From: Methyloversatilis sp. RAC08
GTDB taxonomy: Bacteria > Pseudomonadota > Gammaproteobacteria > Burkholderiales > Rhodocyclaceae
Reading direction: 5' to 3'
Assembly (NCBI RefSeq): GCF_001713355.1
Contig: NZ_CP016448.1
Span: 2,108,001 to 2,172,000 of the forward strand
DNA length: 64,000 nucleotides
The translations under genes and the position numbers were made by a program. The stretch's first letter is position 1; every line of letters starts with the position of its first letter. Shown one piece after another: positions 49,137 through 57,868 of this stretch. Under the pieces are notes generated by a model, which was not told where the DNA came from, ran no database searches, and saw only the letters and a program-made list of their open reading frames with translations.

Positions 49137-50453
49137 CAGGCTGGTGAGAAACCCTTGAATCCTTCCGGATCACGGCCTTCCGTTCATTTTTTCCGGCACC
49201 GGAAGTGCGCCGTGGCTCTTGATTCAGGGTTCTTTCACCCCTGCATTCCGCCGCTCGCCAAGCGGCGGACGTACTTGTCCTTACGCGGCCACCTGCCGCA
49301 TCAGATTCAGCAGTCTGGTCAGGTTGTAGGCCGCGAACGCAAACAGCGCCTGCCCCGACAGCTTCTCCAGTCCCTTGTGCCGCGTCTTGCGCAGACCGCC
49401 CACCGTCTTGATCCAGCCGAAGGCTTCTTCGATCATCTTCCGACGCCTCAGGCTCATCGCATAACCCTTGCCGCGCGCGGTACGTCCGTCGACCGCGCTG
49501 CCGGTGACCTTTCGAGCCACATGCGCGCGGATCCCGCGACGCTCAAGTTCGCCGACGAATTCGGCGGTGTCGTAGCCCTTGTCGGCACCGACCGTGGCGC
49601 CCGGTTTGCGCACGCTGCGATCCACCATCCGGATCGCCGCTTCCCACTCCGCGCGACCGGTGGCCTGCGTGCTCTCGACATCGACGACGAGTCCGTTGCG
49701 GTTCTCCGACAGCGCGTGCGTCATGTAGCGCAACTTCGCCTCGGTGAATTCACCTTTCTTGTACAGCCGCGCCTGCGGGTCGGTTGTGCTGTGGTGCGTG
49801 GCGTTGCTGCGCTTCTCACCCTTGAAATTCGTCTCGGGGTTGCGCCCCGCTGGTTTGTCCGGGCCGCTGCCGTCCTTGGGCACGAAGCTCTTGTGGCTGG
49901 CCCAGGCCTCGATCATCGTGCCGTCGACGCTGAAGTGCTCATCCGACACAAAACCCTGCCACTGCGCCAGATGCAGCACGCGGCGGAAGAACGGGCGGGC
50001 AATGTCGTCGTCGAGCAGCCGGTCGCGGTTGATGCTGAACACCGTGCGATCCCACACCACATCGTCCATGCCCAGGCCGACGAACCAGCGAAACAGCAGG
50101 TTGTAGTCGAGTTGTTCGACGAGCTGGCGCTCGCTGCGAATGGTGAAAAGGATCTGCAGGAGCAAAGCGCGCAGCAACTGCTCGGGCGGGATAGACGGGC
50201 GGCCGGTATGCGAATAGCGTTCGTCGAACAACGCACTCATGTTCGCGAGGATGCCGTCGACCAGCGCACGCAGGGCGCGCAGCGGATGGTCCTTCGGAAC
50301 ACGTTGCTCAAGACTCACGTAGCTGAACATCGACGTCTGGGGATTCTCTTGGCCGCGCATAGAAAATCTGGAAAAGTAGAAGGACGATTCGAGGGGGAAG
50401 TCTGCCGCAAAACCCGCGCCTGGAAAAAAGGGGCGGGGTTTCTCACCAGCCTG
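49137..50453. mobile_element. intact IS5-family insertion sequence
   Basis: 1317 bp with perfect 18-bp terminal inverted repeats CAGGCTGGTGAGAAACCC (49137-49154; complement at 50436-50453). Both sides are flanked by the 4-bp direct repeat CTAA (49133-49136 and 50454-50457), a target duplication of the YTAR type known for IS5-family elements. One transposase gene, full length. The perfect ends and duplication indicate a recent insertion. Confidence 0.93.
49281..50360 (-). CDS. IS5-family transposase
   Basis: 359 aa. N-terminal DUF772 helix-turn-helix region (YVSLEQRVPKDHPLRALRAL, RPSIPPEQLLRALLLQIL). DDE catalytic residues: Asp in FSVDGTMIEAW (about 147), Asp in VGADKGYDTAEF (about 253), and Glu in RKMIEEAFGWIKT (about 325) in the Y-(2)-R-(3)-E-(6)-K like setting. 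The C-terminus FAFAAYNLTRLLNLMRQ is complete. It moves the surrounding element by cut and paste. No frameshift seen. Confidence 0.95.
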   Translation of the reverse strand: MRGQENPQTSMFSYVSLEQRVPKDHPLRALRALVDGILANMSALFDERYSHTGRPSIPPEQLLRALLLQILFTIRSERQLVEQLDYNLLFRWFVGLGMDDVVWDRTVFSINRDRLLDDDIARPFFRRVLHLAQWQGFVSDEHFSVDGTMIEAWASHKSFVPKDGSGPDKPAGRNPETNFKGEKRSNATHHSTTDPQARLYKKGEFTEAKLRYMTHALSENRNGLVVDVESTQATGRAEWEAAIRMVDRSVRKPGATVGADKGYDTAEFVGELERRGIRAHVARKVTGSAVDGRTARGKGYAMSLRRRKMIEEAFGWIKTVGGLRKTRHKGLEKLSGQALFAFAAYNLTRLLNLMRQVAA

Positions 50454-50845
50454 CTAAGCCCTCGTACGCATTCGCGCCATTCTCAGTGGACGTCCCCGCT
50501 TCCGGGATGATTTCGGGCGCGCGGGCAGTCGATATCTTGAGTTTCTGGGCATCCTTACGGCCGATCGATGATCTTCGACCGGTGAATCCGCTGCGCGACT
50601 TCCCGAACTCCGCGATCTATCGACAGATCGACGATTGCATCCGGATTGATGTGGAGCGCGGGCACTTTCGCAATCCCTGCCACGGTGAGTCTCGCCGCTG
50701 AGAACTGGTTCGAGATGGGGCGTTTCGCGTGATTCTGGTAGAGTCGAAATGGGTAGTTGCTGCAGAGCCTGTCAGCTCCTATTCACGGCGACCGACGAGC
50801 AGATGTGCACGTCCATTCGACGACCTCGGCGGGTAAGGAGAAGGC
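50454..50845. other. leader region of the Hsp70 operon
   Basis: 392 nt between the IS and the GrpE-like gene. A plus-strand frame with ATG 50507 reading to 50701 (about 64 aa, including ILSFWASLRPIDDLRPVNP) looks protein-like and could be a small gene or the tail of a gene cut by the IS, but no ribosome-binding site is clear. The promoter of the operon must be here if it is not provided by the IS. I could not assign it. Confidence 0.45.
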
Positions 50846-51226
50846 ATGGAAAGCATGCAGGGCGACCAAGGCGAACATCCCGAACGAAAGACCTTGATCG
50901 ACGTTTCCGTCGAAGGCTGGCGTTTCGCCAGGGTGTTCGCCCGCCTGCTTGACAAACTCGATCCATGGGAAGCGGGGCGATACACCAATCAGGCCCGCTA
51001 TTTCGCCAAGAAGATCGATGACGGACTCGAGACGTTCGGCCTGCGCATCGTCAGCCTCGAAGGCCAGCCCTACGATCCGGGCATGGCGGTCTCCGCCTTG
51101 AACATCGCAGACTTCGGGCCGGACGATGTACTGATGGTCGACCAGATGGTCGAGCCGGTGGTCATGGGGCCCGAAGGACTGGTGCGCGGCGGAACCGTCA
51201 TGCTTGCGAGAGTTGCCCAGCCATGA
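50846..51226 (+). CDS. GrpE-like nucleotide-exchange-factor candidate
   Basis: 126 aa with AAGGAGAAG in front of the ATG. The first 20 residues are charged; the middle (WEAGRYTNQARYFAKKIDDGLETFGL) is helical. The end resembles the beta domain of GrpE: GLRIVSLEGQPYDPGMAVSA for GrpE's G-FDP-H-AV pattern, and VDQMVEPVVMGPEGLVRGG (given in part) followed by TVMLARV for the final RpA-V-V strand. The long GrpE N-terminal coiled coil is missing. It overlaps the Hsp70 gene by 4 nt (ATGA), strongly suggesting a dedicated partner. GrpE homology is my reading of weak motifs; the alternative is an unrelated small regulator. Confidence 0.55.
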   Translation: MESMQGDQGEHPERKTLIDVSVEGWRFARVFARLLDKLDPWEAGRYTNQARYFAKKIDDGLETFGLRIVSLEGQPYDPGMAVSALNIADFGPDDVLMVDQMVEPVVMGPEGLVRGGTVMLARVAQP

Positions 51227-53718
51227 AGCACTACATCGGAATCGACCTCGGAACAACCAACAGTGCAGTGAGCGCCTACGACGGCGAGATCGTGCGCCTG
51301 TTCAAAAGTCCCGACCAGAACGATGTCACGCCCTCCGCGATATTCATCGACAGGCGCGGCAACAAGTATGTCGGCAGGCGCGCCTACGACAATGCGGCGC
51401 GCAACCCGGAGAACGCTGCAACCCTGTTCAAGCGGCTGATGGGCACCAGCACGCCGGTCAAGCTGCCGGCGGTCGATCTGACACTGACCCCCGAGGAGTG
51501 CAGCGCAGAGATTCTGCGGGTGCTGTTTGGCTATCTGCCAGAGGATGTGCGCAACGACCCGGACATCGGCACCGTGATTACGGTGCCCGCCGCCTTCAAC
51601 CAGATGCAGAAGGACGCCACGATGGCGGCTGCCGAAATGGCTGGCATGGGCAAGGTTGCGCTCATGCAGGAGCCCGTCGCAGCCGTCATGAGCGTGATGC
51701 GCCTTCGCAAGGACGACGGCACGTTCCTGATTTATGACCTGGGTGGCGGCACCCTCGACATCGCCATCGCCGAGAGCATCAATGGGCGGGTGAGTCTGCT
51801 GGCCCACGGCGGAATTGCCATGTGCGGGGGACGCGATTTCGACCGCATCCTGCTCGACAGCGTCGTAAAGCCTTGGCTACTTGAAAACTTCGATCTGCCG
51901 GCAGACTTCTACTCAGACGCGCGCTACACCACGCTGCGTCATATGGCGACGTGGGCGGCAGAAAAGGCAAAGATCGAGCTCTCGTCAAGCGACGAAGCTG
52001 TCGTCACGCTCGACGACAGCGAACTTCGTGTTCGCGACGAGGCGGGCGTCGACATCTACCTCGACATTTCTTTAAGCCGCCTGCGTTACGACGAACTGAT
52101 TTCAGCGAAGATCGAAGAGTCCATCGCAGCGGCCCGCGAAACCATCGAGAAGGCCGGACTGAACGCCGGTGACATCGGCCGCGTCGTGTTCGTTGGCGGC
52201 CCAACCCAATACAAGCCCTTGCGAGACAAGGTCGCAGTCGAACTGGGTATAGCCGCATCCACCGACGTAAACCCGATGACTGCGGTGGCTGAAGGTGCAG
52301 CCGTTTTTGCCGAATCCATTGATTGGTCGAGCCAGAACCGTGGGCGCAAGAGCGGGCGCGGTGCGCTATCGACAGGTGGCGGGCTGGATCTCGCCTTCAA
52401 CTATCAGGCGCGCACACCCGATTCGAAGGCAAAGGTGGTCGCCAGAATCGGCAGCAAGGTCGATGACGGGGTCGAGTTCCAGGTCGACAGCCTCGACACC
52501 GGATGGTCTTCCGGCCGCGTCGCGCTGACGGATGGCGCGAGTGTGGACGTTCCCCTGGCCAAGCCCGGCGAGAATCTGTTCAAGGTGTTCGTGTTCGATG
52601 CCGCCGGTGGGCCGGTCAAGTTGATGAAGGACCGAATCGTTATCTCGCGAACCGCTGCGCAGATTGATGCGATTCCCGCCTCTCATTCAATCGGGGTCGA
52701 GGCGCGGGAAAAGGTTGGCGGTCGAATGATCCTTGACTACCTGGTTCGCGATGGCGACCAGCTGCCCAAAATCGGCAAGAAGACTTTCAAGGCGGAGGAA
52801 TCGCTGATCGCGGGCGCGGGAGGTTCGATCAAGTTCAAACTTTGGGAAGGTTCGATCGAAGACCCAGTCTCCGACAACCGCTTCATCGGCATGTTCGAAA
52901 TCAGAGGATCGGATTTTTCCGCTGGCGTGATCGCCAAGGGTGCGGAACTCCAGTGCGCATACGAGGTGCTCGATTCGGGCAACATCGTTCTGGAAGTCAC
53001 GGTGCCTTCGATCGGCAACTCATTCTCCAGCGGCCGAAATTTCTATTCCAGGCAGGAAGGACAGATCGACTATTCCAAGGCGACCGAACGCCTGACGGAG
53101 GAACTGGAGCAAATCGGCAACCGGCTGGACGAGGTTGAATCGAAGATCGACGACCCCAGGATCGCTCAGGCGCGCGAGCGCCTGAGGCGCGCGTCGGTCG
53201 CCAAAGACCTCGAAGGCGACCCCGAAACGGCCAAACAGGCGATGGATGACATTCAGGAGGCGAAGAAACTACTGGCGCTGGTGCGCAAGGAACACATCAA
53301 GGTCATTCGGCAGATGGAACTCGACAAGGCAATTGAAAACTTCGAGCTGCGATTCCGTCTTATGGCCCGCCCTTCGGAAACCGTGGACTTCGAAAATCTG
53401 TTCAAGGCAGCGCAGCGTGCGATCGACAACAACCGTGGGGACTTTGATCTGCATCTGTCGGAGCTGAACGGCAAGAGCTTTCTGATTCTCTGGCGTCAGG
53501 ACTGGTTTGTCATCGACCGGTTCCAGCAGCTTTCCAGGAACGTGTTTCTGTTTCCCGACACAGTTGAACACGAACAGCTGTGCCAGATGGGGCAACTGGC
53601 TTTGAAAGCCAACGATATCAACAAGCTCCGGCAGGTCGTCGCCCGACTAGATTCGATTCGCGTGGGCACCTCGGGCGAGGACGACATAATCGCCAGTTCC
53701 AACATCGTGGTGAGTTGA
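51223..53718 (+). CDS. Hsp70-family protein with non-canonical C-terminus
   Basis: 831 aa, about 190 longer than DnaK. Residues 1-~370 form a full actin-like ATPase domain: IGIDLGTTNSAVSAYDG (5-21), VITVPAAFNQMQKDA (about 119), MQEPVAAVMS, IYDLGGGTLDIAI (about 171-183) and VVFVGGPTQYKPLRD (about 324-338). The allosteric DLLLLDVTP-type linker of DnaK is absent. Residues ~385-610 are beta-rich and unlike DnaK's peptide-binding part except for general shape; ~620-720 is a coiled coil (ERLTEELEQIGNRLDEVESKI and following), and the last ~100 residues contain SFLILWRQDWFVIDRFQQLS. It is the centre of the operon and probably works with the GrpE-like and J-like proteins on one special client. Confidence 0.85.
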   Translation: MKHYIGIDLGTTNSAVSAYDGEIVRLFKSPDQNDVTPSAIFIDRRGNKYVGRRAYDNAARNPENAATLFKRLMGTSTPVKLPAVDLTLTPEECSAEILRVLFGYLPEDVRNDPDIGTVITVPAAFNQMQKDATMAAAEMAGMGKVALMQEPVAAVMSVMRLRKDDGTFLIYDLGGGTLDIAIAESINGRVSLLAHGGIAMCGGRDFDRILLDSVVKPWLLENFDLPADFYSDARYTTLRHMATWAAEKAKIELSSSDEAVVTLDDSELRVRDEAGVDIYLDISLSRLRYDELISAKIEESIAAARETIEKAGLNAGDIGRVVFVGGPTQYKPLRDKVAVELGIAASTDVNPMTAVAEGAAVFAESIDWSSQNRGRKSGRGALSTGGGLDLAFNYQARTPDSKAKVVARIGSKVDDGVEFQVDSLDTGWSSGRVALTDGASVDVPLAKPGENLFKVFVFDAAGGPVKLMKDRIVISRTAAQIDAIPASHSIGVEAREKVGGRMILDYLVRDGDQLPKIGKKTFKAEESLIAGAGGSIKFKLWEGSIEDPVSDNRFIGMFEIRGSDFSAGVIAKGAELQCAYEVLDSGNIVLEVTVPSIGNSFSSGRNFYSRQEGQIDYSKATERLTEELEQIGNRLDEVESKIDDPRIAQARERLRRASVAKDLEGDPETAKQAMDDIQEAKKLLALVRKEHIKVIRQMELDKAIENFELRFRLMARPSETVDFENLFKAAQRAIDNNRGDFDLHLSELNGKSFLILWRQDWFVIDRFQQLSRNVFLFPDTVEHEQLCQMGQLALKANDINKLRQVVARLDSIRVGTSGEDDIIASSNIVVS

Positions 53719-53720
53719 GC

Positions 53721-55175
53721 ATGACGCCCGATAGCTGGCTTCCGATCGGATTCGCTCTGCCGGACGGCACGCGGTGCGGTCGGCCGCTTCACGCCGACGC
53801 CCACTGGCAAATCCTCGACGCCCGCGATGGCGGCAAGGCACTGATCGTCACAGAGGATCTCTTCGCAAAGTGGGCTGCAGCCGGACTGACCGGCGAAGCC
53901 GAATTCCCCGTCTTTTCATTTGGATCCGATTCTTTCCGGGAGTTGTTTTGCGCCTCTGACCAGATGCTTGCGCCGCTGTCGGATTGTCGTTCGCCAAACA
54001 ACAAGAACGAGGCACTGGCATTTGCGGCAGCGCTGCGGCAAACCCGCGCGATTGACCCCCACACGCCCCTGCAGGATGCAATCTATGTCGCAAAGCTCGC
54101 GCGCCTGCTGCCGACCTTCGGCGGCACTGCGCCCGCGGGTGACGACGTTGTTCTTGGCCAGTGGCTAACCGGCGGTGCCGGCGTGTCAGTGAGGTCATTC
54201 CGCAGGCTTCAGCAGATGCTGACATGGTTAGGCGCTCAGGATCTGTTGGACGTTGTGGACAGTGCAGGAATGGGTGCTTCCGAGGGTTCCTCGACTTTTG
54301 GCTTTCGCGCAGCGCAGGCCTCGGACCAGGATGGCGTGCCGCTGAGCGACGCACGCACGCCTTCAGCAAGCGCGCGGCAGGGCGGCGGTGTCGCCTCGGA
54401 CAAGGCCTTCGAGCTTCCGGGCCGCCCTGAACTCGAAGCTTTCTTCAACGAGCACGTCGTCGACATCGTTCGCAATCAGGCGCGCTACAAGGCGCTCGGC
54501 GTGGGTTTTCCATCAGCGATCGTTCTGCATGGGCCGCCCGGATGCGGCAAGACTTATGCGGTCGAGCAGCTGATCGAGTTTCTTGGCTGGCCGGCTATCC
54601 AGATCGATGCTTCCGCCGTGGCAAGCGCCTTCATCCACGAAACCAGCCGCAAGATCTCCGACGTGTTCGCGAAGGCGATGCAGATCGCCCCGTGCGTACT
54701 GGTCATTGACGAAATGGAGGCTTTCCTCGCCGACCGGGAAAGCGGTGGCGGAGGTGGCCACCACCGGGTCGAGGAACTTGCCGAGTTCCTGCGCCGCATC
54801 CCTGAAGCCGCCCGAAATGAAGTCCTGATCATCGCGATGACCAATCGGCTTGACATGATCGATTCCGCGATCATGCGGCGCGGGCGCTTCGACCATGTCA
54901 TCAAGGTGGATTACGCGAAAGAGGATGAAGTGCTTGCGCTGCTCAACAAGCTGCTGGTGACGCTACCGAAGGACGAGACCATCGATCCGGTGCCGTTGTC
55001 CCTGAGATTGGCGGGGCGCCCGCTTTCCGATGTCACCTTCGTCGTTCGCGAAGGCGCCCGACTGTCTGCCCGCGCGGGACGCGACGCGCTGGCTCAGGAT
55101 TTTCTGCTCGCGGCACTCGATGCAACGCCGTCGAGAGACGGGGACAACGCCGGCCCGCGCATAGGATTTGTGTAA
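53721..55175 (+). CDS. AAA+ ATPase with novel N-terminal domain
   Basis: 484 aa from ATG 53721, two nt after the Hsp70 stop. Residues 1-~235 are not of a family I know (begins TPDSWLPIGFALPDGT). The single AAA+ module (about 240-460) has Walker A GPPGCGKT (271-278), pore-loop-like position SAFIHETS, Walker B VLVIDEMEA (about 325), sensor 1 IIAMTNR and the arginine finger RRGRFDHVI. A Gly/His-rich loop ESGGGGGHHR follows Walker B. This is the classic-clade (FtsH/CDC48/ClpV-like single ring) ATPase core without a protease domain. It probably forms a hexamer that unfolds or remodels a client delivered by the Hsp70. Confidence 0.85.
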   Translation: MTPDSWLPIGFALPDGTRCGRPLHADAHWQILDARDGGKALIVTEDLFAKWAAAGLTGEAEFPVFSFGSDSFRELFCASDQMLAPLSDCRSPNNKNEALAFAAALRQTRAIDPHTPLQDAIYVAKLARLLPTFGGTAPAGDDVVLGQWLTGGAGVSVRSFRRLQQMLTWLGAQDLLDVVDSAGMGASEGSSTFGFRAAQASDQDGVPLSDARTPSASARQGGGVASDKAFELPGRPELEAFFNEHVVDIVRNQARYKALGVGFPSAIVLHGPPGCGKTYAVEQLIEFLGWPAIQIDASAVASAFIHETSRKISDVFAKAMQIAPCVLVIDEMEAFLADRESGGGGGHHRVEELAEFLRRIPEAARNEVLIIAMTNRLDMIDSAIMRRGRFDHVIKVDYAKEDEVLALLNKLLVTLPKDETIDPVPLSLRLAGRPLSDVTFVVREGARLSARAGRDALAQDFLLAALDATPSRDGDNAGPRIGFV

Positions 55176-55186
55176 GGGGTACCGAT

Positions 55187-55339
55187 TTGGCGTATTGCGA
55201 AATTTGCCAGCCGAGGGAACGGTGCGTTGTGGGTCCGGACTTGCGGGCGCCCGTATGCGCTCAGCAGAAGCTCGCGCAGCAGCGGGGTGCATGCATCGCT
55301 TGGGATTTTGAGTATTGGAATCCACGCCCTTCTCTCTGA
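55187..55339 (+). CDS. 50-aa cysteine-rich protein in the Hsp70 operon
   Basis: A TTG-started frame of 50 codons lies in the 198-nt gap between the ATPase and J-like genes, with AAGGGG 6-11 nt before the start. The protein starts AYCEICQPRERC and has five Cys at positions 4, 7, 13, 24 and 36, with a CxxC pair as in zinc ribbons or knuckles, and ends FEYWNPRPSL. The start is 11 nt after the ATPase stop. It could be a zinc-binding partner such as a detached DnaJ-like zinc module. The alternative is an accidental open frame; the Cys pattern and the ribosome-binding site argue against that. Confidence 0.45.
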   Translation: MAYCEICQPRERCVVGPDLRAPVCAQQKLAQQRGACIAWDFEYWNPRPSL

Positions 55340-55373
55340 CGCCTAACCTCATTTGCCAACGGTCGGCATCGGC

Positions 55374-56993
55374 ATGAACCAGATCAACACCGGGCTACAC
55401 GCGAACCCGTTCAGCATTCTGGGCGTGACCCCTCAGGACGATCGCCGCAAGATCGTCGAGCGCGCGGAGGAACGCGCTCTGCACCTGGAGGGCAACCTGT
55501 GCTCGACGGCCCGCGCCGACCTGACCCATCCGCGGACTCGGCTTTCCTGCGAAATGGCGTGGCTGCCCGGAGTTGCCCCGGCCACCGTTGAAAAAGTCCT
55601 GCAGATGCTTGCGGATTCTCCGCAGGCGGTTCTGGCTGAGCCGGGCCTGTCCAGCCTGGCCCTCGCCAATCTGATGTCAGATGCGTGCGAGCGCGTTCCT
55701 GCGGACGAACCCGCTGCATCCGTGGCCGAATTCATGAGCGATTTTGCCGATCTTGTCGACAGCATCGAGCCTGAAGCAGTCCTTCGCGATGTGAATGCCG
55801 ACAGGGTGATCGCCGGGTTCCCCGAGGTGCGCGGGATGGACCTTGTCGAGGAGGAACTTGCCGAGCGTCGTCGAACATATCGATTGGCGCTGAAGAATCT
55901 TCTGGACTCCATGTACCCGACAAGACTCATCGACACCATGACCGGGGCGGTCAAGAGAGCCACCCGCAACGGCGAGAAGCAAGGCTCGACATTGATCGAG
56001 GATCTGGTGGATAGCTACGAAGTCGAGGTGCAGGGGTTCCTCCACAAGGAACTCGACAACATTACAACACTGCTCAATGCCGCCCGAGAGATGGCGCCGC
56101 TCGGCGAGACGGCACTCGTACTGACCACGGCGAAGCTTGAGACGGTCGTGCGCAAGTGGGTCAGGGTCGCGCAACCGATCCAGATCAGTGCCAAATCTCG
56201 CGGAACGGCGCATCCGATGAGCATGAAGGTTGGCAACGATCTCAGAAACCTCAGCGTCGAACTGAACAACACGCACGGAATGCGCAATCATCTTCGCAGG
56301 ATGATTGAATTTCTGCGGGAACTGTTTGCCGAACTCACCCACCTGATGGAATTGCTGGAAGAAGACTCCAAGGCAATAGGCGCGTTTGACGAAACGAACG
56401 ACCCGCATCGCATCAACTTTCGCGCGAAGATTGGTTTTCCAATGTTCAGGCGGGAGTTGGGCATCTCGCCGGAGGGCGTGGTCTGGAACGGCGAAACCTT
56501 CCCGCTCGAGACGATCACCCGGGTGCGCTGTGGCGAAATGCGGCATGCGCCGGTGGGAACTGGCGTTATCCGGTACATCATCGGTTTTGGCGACAATTTC
56601 TCGGAGCAAACCGTCAAGTTATTCGATCAGGCAGTCGCCGATGTGTTCATCGAGCGACTGTGGCGGGCAGTTTGTGTCGGGCTGATTTCCGACATGATTT
56701 CGGCGCTTGCGCAGGGGACATCCTTCCATTTCGAGAACATCACGATCGAGGACGACGCCGTAACGCTGGTGAGGGAAAACTTTTTTGGGCTGAACGACCG
56801 GGTTCGCGTCGGTTGGGATGAAGTCGGCGTCGGTCGAAAGGACGGCTGCTTCTTGATCGGCCAGAGCAACAAAAGCAATGTCAGAGGGTCGGCGTGCTAC
56901 GTCAGCACATGGAATGTTCATCTGCTGGAGCACATCGTGCGCAGCTGCTTGACAAGACGTTGCCTGAAACTCAGCGACTCGATAAGGGGCTGA
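55374..56993 (+). CDS. J-like N-terminus plus PH-like C-terminus protein
   Basis: 539 aa from ATG 55374; a TTG at 55353 is also in frame. The first ~70 residues (NPFSILGVTPQDDRRKIVERA, then ARADLTHPRTRLSCEMAWL) recall helices I-III of a J domain, but the HPD tripeptide is missing (THPRTR stands at that place). Residues ~90-330 are helical. About 355-539 hold two beta-rich units: GISPEGVVWNGETFPLETIT, and ENITIEDDAVTLVRENFF with VRVGWDEVGVGRKDG, which look like bacterial PH-like folds. No membrane segment. It probably links the Hsp70 to a target. Assignment of the J-like part is inference. Confidence 0.6.
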   Translation: MNQINTGLHANPFSILGVTPQDDRRKIVERAEERALHLEGNLCSTARADLTHPRTRLSCEMAWLPGVAPATVEKVLQMLADSPQAVLAEPGLSSLALANLMSDACERVPADEPAASVAEFMSDFADLVDSIEPEAVLRDVNADRVIAGFPEVRGMDLVEEELAERRRTYRLALKNLLDSMYPTRLIDTMTGAVKRATRNGEKQGSTLIEDLVDSYEVEVQGFLHKELDNITTLLNAAREMAPLGETALVLTTAKLETVVRKWVRVAQPIQISAKSRGTAHPMSMKVGNDLRNLSVELNNTHGMRNHLRRMIEFLRELFAELTHLMELLEEDSKAIGAFDETNDPHRINFRAKIGFPMFRRELGISPEGVVWNGETFPLETITRVRCGEMRHAPVGTGVIRYIIGFGDNFSEQTVKLFDQAVADVFIERLWRAVCVGLISDMISALAQGTSFHFENITIEDDAVTLVRENFFGLNDRVRVGWDEVGVGRKDGCFLIGQSNKSNVRGSACYVSTWNVHLLEHIVRSCLTRRCLKLSDSIRG

Positions 56994-56999
56994 CGGATC

Positions 57000-57650
57000 G
57001 TGACGCGAGACAACGGAAAAAAAAGAGGATTCGCAGCAATCGAGGGCATGGTGACCGATCTGGAGGCGACAAGCCGGTCGTCTCGCGCCCTCTACATCGG
57101 ACAGCCGATCGCAACCTGGAGATACGCCTTCAACGGCAAGGGCTGGCTGATCATCAGCCTCTGCGTCGGCCTCCTTTTTGTACCGCTAGGCGACCGTGAC
57201 GCTACGTCGTCGAAGTCAGGCCTCGCATCGAGCGCGCCTGCCTCGCCTGCGCCGACCGTGCCCATACAGGCGACTGCGATCCCGCCTGCGCCGACACCGC
57301 TGCCTCCGCTCGAACCGGTCGTTGGAGGCAACACGCCTCCCGAAACCAAAGTTTCGAGAACCTTGTTGGTAGAGCGTGTTCCTCCGATCGGCAAAGGGCT
57401 CGTACTGGACCCAGCACAGATACGCTACTGCCTGTCGGAGGGCATACGGATTGCCGCTTGGCATGAACGAGCGAACCGATATTCGCAAAGAGCCGTCGAC
57501 ACGTTTAACGCTGTGGTCAATGACTACAACGCTCGTTGCGGCAATTTCAGCTATCGCAGCGGCACGCTCGAAAGCGTTCGTGCAGAGGTTGAGAAAAATC
57601 GGGACATGCTGGTCCAGCTGGGTTTTGAAAGCGCAGAGCGAAATCGTTGA
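57000..57650 (+). CDS. single-pass membrane protein, last gene of the Hsp70 operon
   Basis: 216 aa from GTG 57000, 6 nt after the J-like gene. Residues 1-48 are cytoplasmic and basic; 49-64 (WLIISLCVGLLFVPLG) is one membrane helix; 70-110 is a Pro/Ala-rich linker; 135-216 is a folded part with IRYCLSEGIRIAAW and FNAVVNDYNARCGNF, where C144 and C180 may form a disulphide in the periplasm. I have met this last module in other proteins of unknown role but cannot name it. It would tie the chaperone set to the inner membrane or pass a signal across it. Confidence 0.65.
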   Translation: MTRDNGKKRGFAAIEGMVTDLEATSRSSRALYIGQPIATWRYAFNGKGWLIISLCVGLLFVPLGDRDATSSKSGLASSAPASPAPTVPIQATAIPPAPTPLPPLEPVVGGNTPPETKVSRTLLVERVPPIGKGLVLDPAQIRYCLSEGIRIAAWHERANRYSQRAVDTFNAVVNDYNARCGNFSYRSGTLESVRAEVEKNRDMLVQLGFESAERNR

Positions 57651-57868
57651 GGCAAGAAGCAGACGGTTGAGCGTGGCTGTGAATTGGAGTTGCTCTCCTT
57701 CAAGCTACTTCACGGAACCGCTTATGAAAGCAACCCTTCCGGGATTTTCTCTACCGAACGTCACGATTGCGAAATTCGCGTCTTCACGACGTCGTGTTTC
57801 GCCAATTTTCACCCCGGAATCATTGATATGAGGTCTGTTGTGCGGTTATCGCCTCGAGTTTCGCAGCC

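Noticed and set aside
53721-55175. ClpB-type disaggregase partner for the Hsp70
   Set aside because: Only one AAA+ module is present and there is no ClpB middle domain or N-terminal Clp repeat.
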